This document shows positions 35,453 through 44,009 of a DNA stretch of 64,000 nucleotides, in pieces. Position numbers and translations under genes: made by a program. The notes under the pieces are model-generated. The model was not told where the DNA came from. It was given only the letters and a program-made list of their open reading frames with translations, and searched no databases. Within the stretch, counting starts at the first letter, position 1. The number at the start of each line of letters is the position of its first letter. The DNA comes from Duncaniella muricolitica (GTDB lineage Bacteria; Bacteroidota; Bacteroidia; Bacteroidales; Muribaculaceae), in NCBI GenBank assembly GCA_025808375.1, contig CP061009.1, positions 1,054,001 through 1,118,000 of the forward strand, given 5' to 3'.

Positions 35453-35463
35453 TGTGAGAGTGA

Positions 35464-37941
35464 TTATTCGCGGTAATATACTCGCTTGACGCGTTGCGAC
35501 ACGGAGGTGAGTATTTCGTAGGGGATGGTGCCGAGTGTGTCGGAGAGTGTTTCGACAGGGATGGTTTCGCCGAATATTTCCACGCGGTCGCCGGTCTCTA
35601 CGCCCGTGACATCGGTGACATCTATCATGCATGCGTCCATACATATGCTGCCCACGGTGGGACACTTCATACCCCTCACACTGAACGATGCGTTGCCATA
35701 GCCCAGATGGCGGTTGAGTCCGTCGGCATAGCCTATGGGGATGGTGGCTATTACTGAGTCGCGCGACAGGAGTCCGCGGCGGTTATAACCGATGGTGGTG
35801 CCGGCCGGCCAGTGTTTGAGCGAGATAATTGATGTGCGCAATGATGACACAGGGCGCAGGGCATCCTGCGAGCCGTCATGCATTGTGCGTATGCCATAGA
35901 GACCTATGCCGAGGCGCACCATGTCGTATTGCCGCTCGGGAAAGCGCGTGATGCCGGTGGAGTTGAGTATATGGCGGAGGATTTTATGCTGAGGGAAAGC
36001 CTGGAGAAGCATGTCGCAGCAACTGTCGAAGTAATCAAACTGGCTGCGTGTGTAGTCATCCTCCTGCGGGTCGTCGGCTGCGCAGAGATGAGAGAAGATG
36101 CTTGCCGGCACTACACTGTCCTCACCGCGCAGCACTTCGATGACTTCGGGCAGTGTCTCGAGACGGAAGCCCAGACGGTGCATGCCTGAGTCGATTTTGA
36201 TGTGTACGGGATAGCCCTTGATGCCGCGTCGGGTGGCCTCGGCGATGAGGCTGCGGAGAAAGTCGAGCGAGTATATTTCCGGTTCCAGACGGTTGTCAAA
36301 GATGGTGCTTAGATCGTCGACGGCGGGGTTGAGCACTATGATGGGCATGGTGATACCTGCCTGACGCAGATCGACCCCTTCGTCATGCACGGCAACTGCA
36401 AGATATGTCGCACCCTGGCTCTGGAGTGTCTTGGCGAGCTCGTGTGAGCCGGCTCCGTAGCCCGAGGCCTTGATCATGCAGGCTATGCCTGTGGTCGGGC
36501 GTATGTGGGAGCGGAAAAAGTTGAAATTATCGACCACTGCGTCGAGATTTATCTCAAGCACAGTCTCATGGCGACGCTTCTCGAGCATGCGGGCTATGGA
36601 GTCGAACGGCTCTTCGGGTGAACCTTTGATGAGCACGAGCTGGTCCTGAAACGACTCTGTGTGCTCCGCTTTCAGAAACTCATCGACGTCGGCATATATA
36701 CTTTTGTTCTGGGGCAGGAGGTCGGCATAGCGGCCGATTTCATGCCCGATGGCTATGATGCGGTTTATGTCATACTGGCGTGCGAGTTTGCCGGCGAGAG
36801 CATAGGCACGGGCCGGGTCAGAACCTTGGGCCGAGAGATCGCCCACGATGAGTGTGATGCTGTGGCCAGGGATGCTACGTCTGTGGGCAAAGTCGAGGGC
36901 CAGCGTGAGCGATGTGATGTCAGATGAGAATGTGTCGTGTATGAGTTGACATCCGTGTACGCCGTCGACCACCTCGAGGCGGGTGTTGACAGGGCGCAGC
37001 GAGGCCATGCGGGTCGAGATGTCGGCCGGAGCGATGCCCGAGAGAAGCGACACGGTGAGAGTGTGCAGGGCATTCTCGATGTCACGCTCGGAGGTGAACG
37101 GTATGGTGGTCTCGCCGTCGGTAGCGGTCGGAGTCCAGCTATATCTTATGGTTGTGACACCGTTGTGTCTTTCGACCGATGTGACCTTGAGCGCGGCGTT
37201 AGGCGCGTTACAGCGTGTCCAGGCTATGCGTTCAGGCCCTTCGGGGAGAGAGGATGCTATGAGGTCATTGTCGGCGCAATACACCACGTGGCTGCATCTT
37301 TTCATAAGCTGAGCCTTCTCGCGGCACTTCTCTTCGATAGAGCCGAAATCACGGCTGTGGGCGGCTCCGATGTTGGTGAAGACGCCAATCCGCGGCTCGA
37401 TTATTTTTTCCAGCCGGGCCATTTCGCCGGGTTGCGATATTCCGGCCTCGATTATTGCGGTCTCGGTGTCGGGGGTGAGCTGCCAGAGCGACAGTGGGAC
37501 GCCTGTCTGGGAATTGAAGCTGCGTGGCGAGCGCACTGTGAGCATATCGGGACTTATCAGCCTGTATATCCACTCTTTGACTGTAGTCTTGCCGCGGCTG
37601 CCGGTAATGGCTATGACTGTGGCTTTGCTTTCGCGGCGACAGTGTGTGGCGATTGTCTGCAATGCCTCGAGCGGAGACTCTGTAACGAGAAAATTGGCCT
37701 CAGGCATTGTGACAGCATCCTCAGGCACATGCTCGACCACGAAGTTGCGAACCCCGCGCAGATAGAGTTGCGAGATGTATCTGTGGCCGTCGCCCGAGGG
37801 GGTGCGCAGGGCAAAGAAAAGTGTGCCGGCCGGCTCGAGGAGCGAACGGCTGTCGGTGAGCAGAGATGTGATTTTATCGTCATGACGGACCCGTAAGTCG
37901 GCTCCGATTAGTGAGGCTATCTTGGTAATGCTATATTCCAT
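35464..37941 (-). CDS. murF-alr: Fused UDP-MurNAc-tripeptide D-Ala-D-Ala ligase / alanine racemase
   Basis: One 825-residue chain carries two cell-wall enzymes. Residues about 1-455 are MurF, which adds D-Ala-D-Ala to the UDP-MurNAc-peptide, with the ATP loop ITGSRGKTTVKEW near 115. Residues about 457-825 are a PLP alanine racemase, with the PLP lysine in CMIKASGYGAGSHE and the GYADGLNRHLGYG motif. The fusion couples D-Ala production with its use and is a known Bacteroidota arrangement. Its start overlaps the end of the GSCFA gene by 11 bp. Both active sites look complete. Confidence 0.94.
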   Translation of the reverse strand: MEYSITKIASLIGADLRVRHDDKITSLLTDSRSLLEPAGTLFFALRTPSGDGHRYISQLYLRGVRNFVVEHVPEDAVTMPEANFLVTESPLEALQTIATHCRRESKATVIAITGSRGKTTVKEWIYRLISPDMLTVRSPRSFNSQTGVPLSLWQLTPDTETAIIEAGISQPGEMARLEKIIEPRIGVFTNIGAAHSRDFGSIEEKCREKAQLMKRCSHVVYCADNDLIASSLPEGPERIAWTRCNAPNAALKVTSVERHNGVTTIRYSWTPTATDGETTIPFTSERDIENALHTLTVSLLSGIAPADISTRMASLRPVNTRLEVVDGVHGCQLIHDTFSSDITSLTLALDFAHRRSIPGHSITLIVGDLSAQGSDPARAYALAGKLARQYDINRIIAIGHEIGRYADLLPQNKSIYADVDEFLKAEHTESFQDQLVLIKGSPEEPFDSIARMLEKRRHETVLEINLDAVVDNFNFFRSHIRPTTGIACMIKASGYGAGSHELAKTLQSQGATYLAVAVHDEGVDLRQAGITMPIIVLNPAVDDLSTIFDNRLEPEIYSLDFLRSLIAEATRRGIKGYPVHIKIDSGMHRLGFRLETLPEVIEVLRGEDSVVPASIFSHLCAADDPQEDDYTRSQFDYFDSCCDMLLQAFPQHKILRHILNSTGITRFPERQYDMVRLGIGLYGIRTMHDGSQDALRPVSSLRTSIISLKHWPAGTTIGYNRRGLLSRDSVIATIPIGYADGLNRHLGYGNASFSVRGMKCPTVGSICMDACMIDVTDVTGVETGDRVEIFGETIPVETLSDTLGTIPYEILTSVSQRVKRVYYRE

Positions 37942-38896
37942 CTGAAATATACAGGTCGACGATAGTCGACAGGTTGGGATTGGTTCGTTTAAATTCGTTG
38001 ATTATCGCGTCGTTTGACCTGGCGTCAGTAGTCGCACCGAGCGGACGGTGGGCCAGACGGCGGGTGAATCGTCCGCACCGACGGGCGAGTTCGCGTGTGG
38101 ATGGAGAGTAATAGGTGTCGCTGAATATAGAGTAGATGTAACCGACGGCCTGGAGTGTGGGGTGCTTCATGTCCTCGGCATAGAAGCGATAGTCGCGCAG
38201 GTCGTCCATCATTATTTCGTAGGACGGGAAGTAATATATGTTGTCGCGCTCTTTCATGAGTCGGTCGATAGCCAGAAAGAGTGTCGATTTTGACAGCGTG
38301 TTGGTATGCGCGCCGTTGTTGAGGTATCGCAGGGGACTGACAGTGAAGAGCAGACGCACACCGGGGTTGAGGCTGCGGGCCTTGTCGGTGAGTGCGGTCA
38401 GATGAGTCACGCACTCGTCGAGCGACAGTTGTCGCTCATGAAACGTTTTCGGGGGGAGTTTGTGGCAGTTGGCCACGACGTCGCCTGAGCCGGTGAGGCA
38501 AAACACCCGCGTTGTGCCAAGGGTGATTATCAATATGTCGGCATTTTTCAGTGCTTCGCGTGCCGACTCGATGCTCGAGTTCATTTTGAGCAGAGCCTCG
38601 GCGCGTGTCGGAGCCGAGTAGCGTGAGTGAAACAGGAAGCTGTGACTGTGTCCTTCGTGCTCAAAAAGCTCGTCAGTCTCCACATGCCGACGGTCAACGA
38701 TGGTCTCGATGGCGCGTCTCACTGATGCGGGATTGTAGATGGGACCGAAGGGATTGACAGTGACGTCAAACAGTTCGTCGCGCATACAGGCCCCTATGTT
38801 GTCGGTGAAGCACGACCCTATAAGCACTACCGGGCCGGTGTGTGAAATCATACCCTCATGACCCGGCTCCGGCTTGATTTCGGTGCGGAAGTCCAT
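37931..38896 (-). CDS. GSCFA domain protein
   Basis: This 321-residue protein carries the GSCFA motif in VVLIGSCFTDNIGACM (28-43), the mark of an SGNH-like hydrolase family found mostly in Bacteroidota and Proteobacteria. A later DxxH-like part is in EDMKHPTLQAVGY. An esterase or acyltransferase activity on a surface polymer is suggested by the fold but not shown. It sits between a lipoprotein gene (7 bp) and murF-alr (overlap), so a role in wall or envelope modification is attractive. No signal peptide is evident. Confidence 0.85.
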   Translation of the reverse strand: MDFRTEIKPEPGHEGMISHTGPVVLIGSCFTDNIGACMRDELFDVTVNPFGPIYNPASVRRAIETIVDRRHVETDELFEHEGHSHSFLFHSRYSAPTRAEALLKMNSSIESAREALKNADILIITLGTTRVFCLTGSGDVVANCHKLPPKTFHERQLSLDECVTHLTALTDKARSLNPGVRLLFTVSPLRYLNNGAHTNTLSKSTLFLAIDRLMKERDNIYYFPSYEIMMDDLRDYRFYAEDMKHPTLQAVGYIYSIFSDTYYSPSTRELARRCGRFTRRLAHRPLGATTDARSNDAIINEFKRTNPNLSTIVDLYISDGI

Positions 38897-38903
38897 TGGC
38901 GGG

Positions 38904-39290
38904 TTAATATGGTTTTAGCACGAGTGGATTGGAGGTGTCGTAGTTGGGGTAGAGGTAGAGCGAGTTGCCCTGAAACGACCATGAGTAATATTCGACTGTC
39001 TCTTCATAACCGTTAGTGAAATAAAGAGTCAGATAATAGTTGTCGGCTTCCCATTCAAAGTAGGAGTAATCTCCGTCTTCGTAATAGCAGTAGCCGGTGC
39101 CATCGCTGTTAAAGTCATAGATGTCACCGTAGTAGGGTGCCACCTCCATCCATCGGCCTGCGATGTCGTAGTAGAAGAAGTTGTCATCGTCGGGCTCGCA
39201 TGACGTGAGTGTTGTGACTGTCAGGAGCATGACAAGAAGAAGCCCCGGATAGCGAAGCAATTTTTTTGCGGGAAGTGGCAAGTGATTCAT
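38904..39290 (-). CDS. Small Tyr/Asp-rich lipoprotein
   Basis: From ATG 39290 the protein has 128 residues with a basic start, a hydrophobic segment and a lipobox LTSC with Cys31. The next residues, EPDDDN, resemble the acidic export signal of surface-exposed Bacteroidota lipoproteins. The mature part is rich in Tyr and Asp and reads like one small beta-barrel (lipocalin-like) domain. A consensus promoter lies just upstream. The frame is open to 39326, but 39290 gives the better signal peptide. Function unknown. Confidence 0.75.
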   Translation of the reverse strand: MNHLPLPAKKLLRYPGLLLVMLLTVTTLTSCEPDDDNFFYYDIAGRWMEVAPYYGDIYDFNSDGTGYCYYEDGDYSYFEWEADNYYLTLYFTNGYEETVEYYSWSFQGNSLYLYPNYDTSNPLVLKPY

Positions 39291-39323
39291 ATCAGATAAA
39301 CTTTTGTTACCTTTATTAACACA

Positions 39324-39354
39324 CAAAAATACAATTTTCTTTTAACGCATGCAA
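39324..39354 (-). promoter_or_regulatory. Promoter of the lipoprotein-GSCFA-murF/alr operon
   Basis: On the minus strand TTG (complement of 39352-39354) and TATTTTTG (complement of 39324-39331) are exactly 20 bp apart. The leader to ATG 39290 is about 30 nt. It also shows that the upstream LtaS-like gene belongs to another transcription unit or reads through. Confidence 0.6.
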
Positions 39355-39383
39355 TTTTTTTGTTTTACCCCTACTTTTTTGAC

Positions 39384-41231
39384 TTATCTACGGGCCAGAT
39401 CCTCATAGAGATATTGGAGTATTATACGGCCTTTGCGTTCGCGGTCAGGGTCGGGCGAGTCGGTCGCAGTGTCTGACACGTTGTCATAGACGGTGTAGCC
39501 TGTGGCGTCGCGAAACATAAAGCCGTTGACAAACGTGTGAAATCCGAACGGATAGGTGTAGCTTTCGGCCATGACATCGCGGCTGAATATAAATTCGTCA
39601 TGACTGATGCCAAGCTGTCCGAGCAGCGTGGCCGCCGTGTCGGTCTGCGACATTATGGTGTCGATGCGCCGCGGGGCCTTGACGGCTCCGCCTGTCATCA
39701 GCAGCGGGATGTGGGCATAGCGGTCGGCCGGCAAGTGCTGGCCGGTGTTGCATCCGTGGTCTCCGGTGATGACAATAAGCAGAGAGTCCCATGCCGGAGT
39801 CTTTTTGAGACGGTCGACAAAGCGTCCGATGGCATCGTCGACATAGGCAAAGGTGTTGGCTATCTCGTCATCCTTGAGACGGGTGTAAGGCACAATCCAG
39901 GGCTCGTGTGAGCTGAGGGTCTGAAATGTGGTGTACCATCTGCGCCCTTTGGATGTCTTGTCCATGATGTCGTCATATATCCAGTCGAGCACTGCTCCGT
40001 CATGTATGCCCCATTTGCCCGAAGGGAGTCCTTTGGGCAGGTCTTTGTCACCCACCACGCGGTCGTGGCCTACGGTGAGGTAATATTCGCCTTTGTGAAA
40101 TATGGTGAGGTCGCCGCCATGTACCGCCATGGTGTCATACCCCGCTTCCTTGAAGCGGCGTGGCAAGGCAGGCAGATTGGGCACCTTTTTGGTCATGCGT
40201 ATCACGCTGGTGGTAGGCTGGGCGAGATAGCCGCTGAGCAGAGCCACAAGTCCGCGGTCGGTGCGGAAACTGTTGCAGTCCACGCGGGTGAAGAGTATGC
40301 CCTCGCGTGCGAGGCGGTCGATGTTGGGGGTGACGCCGGGTTGTCCGCCGAGTTCGCCGACAAAACGCGCGCTCAGGCTCTCCCAGATGATAAAGAGCAC
40401 ATTGGGCCGATCGGTGTTGAGCAGTTTGTCGGTCGGGAAGGTGTCGCCCGGAAACAGGTGTGCAAACTCGCGGTGACACGTTTCGTCGTCAAAGGCCCTG
40501 AAAGCACCCTCGATTTTATCGTTGACCGAGAGCGAATAGATGAAGGAGTAAAGAGGGTTGAGGGCGCAGTGATTGAAGAATAGAATATTGGAGTAGAACG
40601 ATACACTCGGATTGTTGGGACGTCGGCCGAGGCCGCGTATCATGGCAAACAGTGCTCCGGCCGAGAGCAGAAATATCAGCACCGAGAGCATCGACTGTCC
40701 GAGACCGTCGGCAATGAACGGAGTGGAAGAGCCGGAGAGCCGTTCCGACAGTATTACTGTCCCTTGAAGCCATGCGGCCGAGACCGCAGCCATGGCTATC
40801 ACGGCTATGACGGCCGTGAGTATGTAGAGAGTCGAGACGCTTGCACACGCGCCTTTGATGGAGCGGAGATAGGGGAGTATCGAGGCGTCGAGCTTGAATT
40901 TCCAGAATGGATAGAGAGCGGTGTCGACGATTGTCGACAATCCTAAGATTATTCCGGCCGCGATATTGTAGGCTGTCATGAATCCGCCTAAGAACTGCGG
41001 GTGGATGAATGTCTGCGCCACTGCGGCAATCAGTGGCGCAGCCGACAGGTAGGAGGCCACGATAATGTCGGAGCGGAAACCGTGGCGCGCCATGCGTAAG
41101 ATATCGGCCGGACTCACTCGTGAGTCTGTCTCGGAGCGGTTGTAGAACAGGAAGAGAGGACGTTGCAGGAGCTGGAAGTAGAGTACCAGTCCGGCAAAAT
41201 AGGTTATCAGGAATATTATGAGATGCAGCAT
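39384..41231 (-). CDS. LtaS-like membrane phosphotransferase (sulfatase fold)
   Basis: This 615-residue inner-membrane protein has about five N-terminal helices (about 1-200) and a periplasmic sulfatase-type domain (about 270-590). Metal and active-site residues are visible: Glu284 in IIWESLSARF, the nucleophile Thr324 in SFRTDRGLVALLSG, and GDHGCNTG near 520. LtaS itself makes lipoteichoic acid in Gram-positives. In Gram-negatives, relatives add phosphoglycerol or phosphoethanolamine to glycans or lipids. Adjacent to LPS genes (glycosyltransferase 1 bp upstream), it may decorate LPS or another surface glycan; this is inferred. Confidence 0.87.
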   Translation of the reverse strand: MLHLIIFLITYFAGLVLYFQLLQRPLFLFYNRSETDSRVSPADILRMARHGFRSDIIVASYLSAAPLIAAVAQTFIHPQFLGGFMTAYNIAAGIILGLSTIVDTALYPFWKFKLDASILPYLRSIKGACASVSTLYILTAVIAVIAMAAVSAAWLQGTVILSERLSGSSTPFIADGLGQSMLSVLIFLLSAGALFAMIRGLGRRPNNPSVSFYSNILFFNHCALNPLYSFIYSLSVNDKIEGAFRAFDDETCHREFAHLFPGDTFPTDKLLNTDRPNVLFIIWESLSARFVGELGGQPGVTPNIDRLAREGILFTRVDCNSFRTDRGLVALLSGYLAQPTTSVIRMTKKVPNLPALPRRFKEAGYDTMAVHGGDLTIFHKGEYYLTVGHDRVVGDKDLPKGLPSGKWGIHDGAVLDWIYDDIMDKTSKGRRWYTTFQTLSSHEPWIVPYTRLKDDEIANTFAYVDDAIGRFVDRLKKTPAWDSLLIVITGDHGCNTGQHLPADRYAHIPLLMTGGAVKAPRRIDTIMSQTDTAATLLGQLGISHDEFIFSRDVMAESYTYPFGFHTFVNGFMFRDATGYTVYDNVSDTATDSPDPDRERKGRIILQYLYEDLARR

Positions 41232-41232
41232 G

Positions 41233-42228
41233 TCAGTGTAGGTCGATAAGGCTCATCACTTTGTCAACTATGGTTGCGGGAGAGAGCCGGGTGAGGCAGT
41301 GCATGTGGCCTTTGGGACACTCTTTGCTTCCGGCTATCGAGCAAGGTTGGCAGGGGAGACCGAGACACACGGCGTTATCACTTGTCTGTCCGAAGCCGAG
41401 AAATCCGCATGCGGGTGTTGTGCCGCCCCACACCGACACTACTTTGGTGCCGGCCAGTGCGGCCAGATGCTGGTTGGCCGAGTCCATGCTCACCATGAGG
41501 TCGAGATGTCCCATGACGGCTATCTCTTCTTCTAGAGGATATTGTCCGGCGAGCGATGTGATGCCTTTCTCCTGCCATGAGGCAAGAGTCTCTGCCTCAG
41601 CCCCGCGTCCGCCGAAGAGGTAGACATTCACCCCTTTGGCCGCAAGCATGCGGGCCACTTCGCGCATTTGCTCCGGCGGGTAGGTCTTGGTGGCGTAGCG
41701 CGCGAAGGGGGCTATGCCGACAGCCGGTCGTGACAGTTTGACCGGCACTGACGGGAGGCCCGATGACTGATAGACTGATGTGAACGTGCAAGGAGTCTCC
41801 AGTCCGAGGCGGCTCAGGGTGTCGAAATAGCGGTCGATATACTGTCGTTGAGGTTGTCCGCCGCCATACACTTTGCGACGGGCCTGCCGAGCCTTGTCGA
41901 CCGTGGCAGTCCTTGCCCCCTTTAGTCGCAGGATTGCGGTGATGAGAGCGGTGCGGGCCATGTTGTGCAGGTCGGCTACATAGTCAGGGCGCAGGTCGGC
42001 CAGCCGGCGGGCTATGCGCAGCGTGCCTGCGAGACCTTTGTACTCCTCCTTGAGATCAAATGTCAACACTTTGACGTTGGACGGCGCGTTGATGAACATA
42101 CGGCCGAAAAATGGCCGCGTGGCCACGTATATCTCCATGTCAGGACGTGACTGAGCCAATGAATAGATGGCCGGCACAGTCATGGCTATGTCACCGAGGG
42201 CGGAGAAGCGGAGCAGTACTATTCTCAT
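41233..42228 (-). CDS. Glycosyltransferase family 9 (heptosyltransferase-like)
   Basis: The 331-residue cytoplasmic protein has the family 9 pattern: an N-terminal MRIVLLRFSALGDIAMTVP with the LGD motif, and a C-terminal nucleotide-sugar region with VSMDSANQHLAAL and VWGGTTPACGF. It resembles WaaC/WaaF/WaaQ, which add heptose to the LPS core. Bacteroidales cores are poorly defined, so the donor sugar is open. It lies directly upstream of the LtaS-like gene and downstream of kdsB on the same strand, consistent with core assembly. Confidence 0.88.
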   Translation of the reverse strand: MRIVLLRFSALGDIAMTVPAIYSLAQSRPDMEIYVATRPFFGRMFINAPSNVKVLTFDLKEEYKGLAGTLRIARRLADLRPDYVADLHNMARTALITAILRLKGARTATVDKARQARRKVYGGGQPQRQYIDRYFDTLSRLGLETPCTFTSVYQSSGLPSVPVKLSRPAVGIAPFARYATKTYPPEQMREVARMLAAKGVNVYLFGGRGAEAETLASWQEKGITSLAGQYPLEEEIAVMGHLDLMVSMDSANQHLAALAGTKVVSVWGGTTPACGFLGFGQTSDNAVCLGLPCQPCSIAGSKECPKGHMHCLTRLSPATIVDKVMSLIDLH

Positions 42229-42263
42229 GGATTTTGTATTGGTTAAAAGACTCTATAAAGTTA

Positions 42264-42315
42264 AAAAAGTTAAGATAATAGTTCGGTGTGATGTCTGCTA
42301 TTATCTTAACTTTTT
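42264..42315 (-). terminator. Terminator after kdsB
   Basis: AAAAAGTTAAGATAATAG (42264-42281) and CTATTATCTTAACTTTTT (42298-42315) are perfect 18-bp inverted repeats around a 16-nt loop. On the minus strand the hairpin follows the kdsB stop and runs into a T-rich tract. It separates kdsB from the glycosyltransferase gene. The stem is AT-rich, so termination may be partial. Confidence 0.6.
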
Positions 42316-42356
42316 GAGCTTTTTTAACTCTTTCGACTCACGGTCTTACGTATGGG

Positions 42357-43082
42357 TCACAACGAGCGGAGATATGCCTCCACGCCGTCGATGTCTTTGC
42401 GGTTGTCGACCGAGAGCGATTTGCAGTGGCAGTTGTAGTAATAGATGGGCATGTGGTTCTCGATGAAACGGAACGAGTCGTTCTCCTCGATTTTCTCGAT
42501 GGGGCCGCGGGGAGTGTTGTGATAGAAGTCGAGAGCCTTGCGGGTAAACGCGCCCACTCCAACAAACTTGTGGAACACATAGTCCATCGCTCCTTTGGGA
42601 TAGGGGATGGGTGAACGTGAGATGAAGAGACAGCGGTTGTCGGCGGCGGTGACAATCTTGAGATTGGTTGCGTCGACCACCTCGACGGGGTTGGAGAAGT
42701 CGGTCATGAGGTTTGACACGAAAAAATCGCCCGGCTGCAGTCCGTCGGGTATACACTGCACGATGGCGTCGCGGGTGAGAAGGGGCTCGTCACCGTTGAC
42801 CATCACATAGAGGTCGGCCTCGATGCGGGTCGACACTTCATAGAGTCGTTCGGTGGCTGTGTCGTGATCGTCGCGTGTCATAATGACCTTGGCACCGAAA
42901 CTTTCGGCTTTGGCCTTGATTTTTTCGCTGTCGGTGGCCACGTAGACCTCCTCAAACAGTTCGACCTCCTTGCAGTGTTCATACACCCACTGTATCATGG
43001 GTTTGCCGAGGATGAGAGCCAGAGGTTTCTCAAAAAATCTGGTTGACTCGGCACGGGCCGGGATCACGCATATAATCTTCAT
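42357..43082 (-). CDS. kdsB: 3-deoxy-manno-octulosonate cytidylyltransferase
   Basis: KdsB activates Kdo as CMP-Kdo for LPS inner-core synthesis. The 241-residue protein has the family start IPARAESTRFFEKPLALI (7-24), then VMVNGDEPLL with the metal-binding aspartate, and the C-terminal HKFVGVGAFTRKAL. The length is normal. It lies 54 bp downstream of a lipid A acyltransferase gene and close to waaA, which consumes its product. Confidence 0.95.
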   Translation of the reverse strand: MKIICVIPARAESTRFFEKPLALILGKPMIQWVYEHCKEVELFEEVYVATDSEKIKAKAESFGAKVIMTRDDHDTATERLYEVSTRIEADLYVMVNGDEPLLTRDAIVQCIPDGLQPGDFFVSNLMTDFSNPVEVVDATNLKIVTAADNRCLFISRSPIPYPKGAMDYVFHKFVGVGAFTRKALDFYHNTPRGPIEKIEENDSFRFIENHMPIYYYNCHCKSLSVDNRKDIDGVEAYLRSL

Positions 43083-43136
43083 GATGATGTTCGGATATTA
43101 AAATAGGTTGTTTTTTCTTCTTTTCGTTAACGTGTC

Positions 43137-44009
43137 TTATTGATATAGCCATCTGCGGTGTGACCAGAGCCACAGTCCGGGGCGTCGTCGTATTGTTTCC
43201 TCAAGCATTTCGAGATAGCGGCGGGTGTAGGGCGAGTCGCCTTCGAGGCTGGAGGGGATGATAGGTTTGACAGTGAATCGGTAGTGTCCGCGGCCTGTCT
43301 TCTCGACGTCGAGATACAGATAGGCCGCATTGACGCGGTCGCCTATCTCCTCGCCTCCCGGACTGAATGGAGTGCGCTGTCCGAGAAAGGTGGTGATGTG
43401 ATGCGAGATGCTGCTGTTGGAGCGGTGGTCGGCTATGAAGCCGATGATGAATGGCACCTTGTCGCGATACCAGCGCAGCATGGTGCGGAACACTTTGTCC
43501 TGCTTGACCGACACGGGATTGAAGCGCGAGCGCACTTTGAGCATCAGACGGTCAAAGGCTTTGTCGTGCAGCGGCTTGTAGACCTGTGCACACAACTTCG
43601 GGCTCTTGAAGTGGCGCACTACTCCGGGCACGTATTCCCAGTTGGCGTAATGGCCGAGATAGAGCACTACGGGATGACCTTCATCGATGAGACGGTCCAC
43701 GAGTTCGCCGCCTGTTACCTCGATGCGTCTGTCGGCCTGCCGGTCGCTCATATGGAGGAGCTTGGCGGTCTCGACGATGTTGTCGGCAAACTGTGAGTAG
43801 AAATCCTTCTCGATTTCAAGCAGCTCGGCCTCTGACTTTTCGGGGAACGAGTTGCGGAGATTCATTCTTATCACCTTACGGCGATATTTCATGACTCTCG
43901 ACAGTATGACTCTTAGACCGTCACTGATGGCATACAGCACCGGGAACGGCAATAGGGCGAGCGATGTGAAAAGCCCGCGGTAGAGGGCATATTTCACTTT
44001 TTCGCGCAT
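43137..44009 (-). CDS. Lipid A biosynthesis acyltransferase (LpxL/HtrB type)
   Basis: Enzymes of this family add secondary acyl chains to lipid A precursors. The 290-residue protein has a short N-terminal hydrophobic anchor and the catalytic H(x4)E motif in LGHYANWEYVP (about 118-128). Later, IADHRSN and TPFSPGGEEIGDRV match the family. Its start overlaps the waaA end by 16 bp, and kdsB follows, forming a Kdo-lipid A module. The exact acylation position cannot be assigned. Confidence 0.9.
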   Translation of the reverse strand: MREKVKYALYRGLFTSLALLPFPVLYAISDGLRVILSRVMKYRRKVIRMNLRNSFPEKSEAELLEIEKDFYSQFADNIVETAKLLHMSDRQADRRIEVTGGELVDRLIDEGHPVVLYLGHYANWEYVPGVVRHFKSPKLCAQVYKPLHDKAFDRLMLKVRSRFNPVSVKQDKVFRTMLRWYRDKVPFIIGFIADHRSNSSISHHITTFLGQRTPFSPGGEEIGDRVNAAYLYLDVEKTGRGHYRFTVKPIIPSSLEGDSPYTRRYLEMLEETIRRRPGLWLWSHRRWLYQ

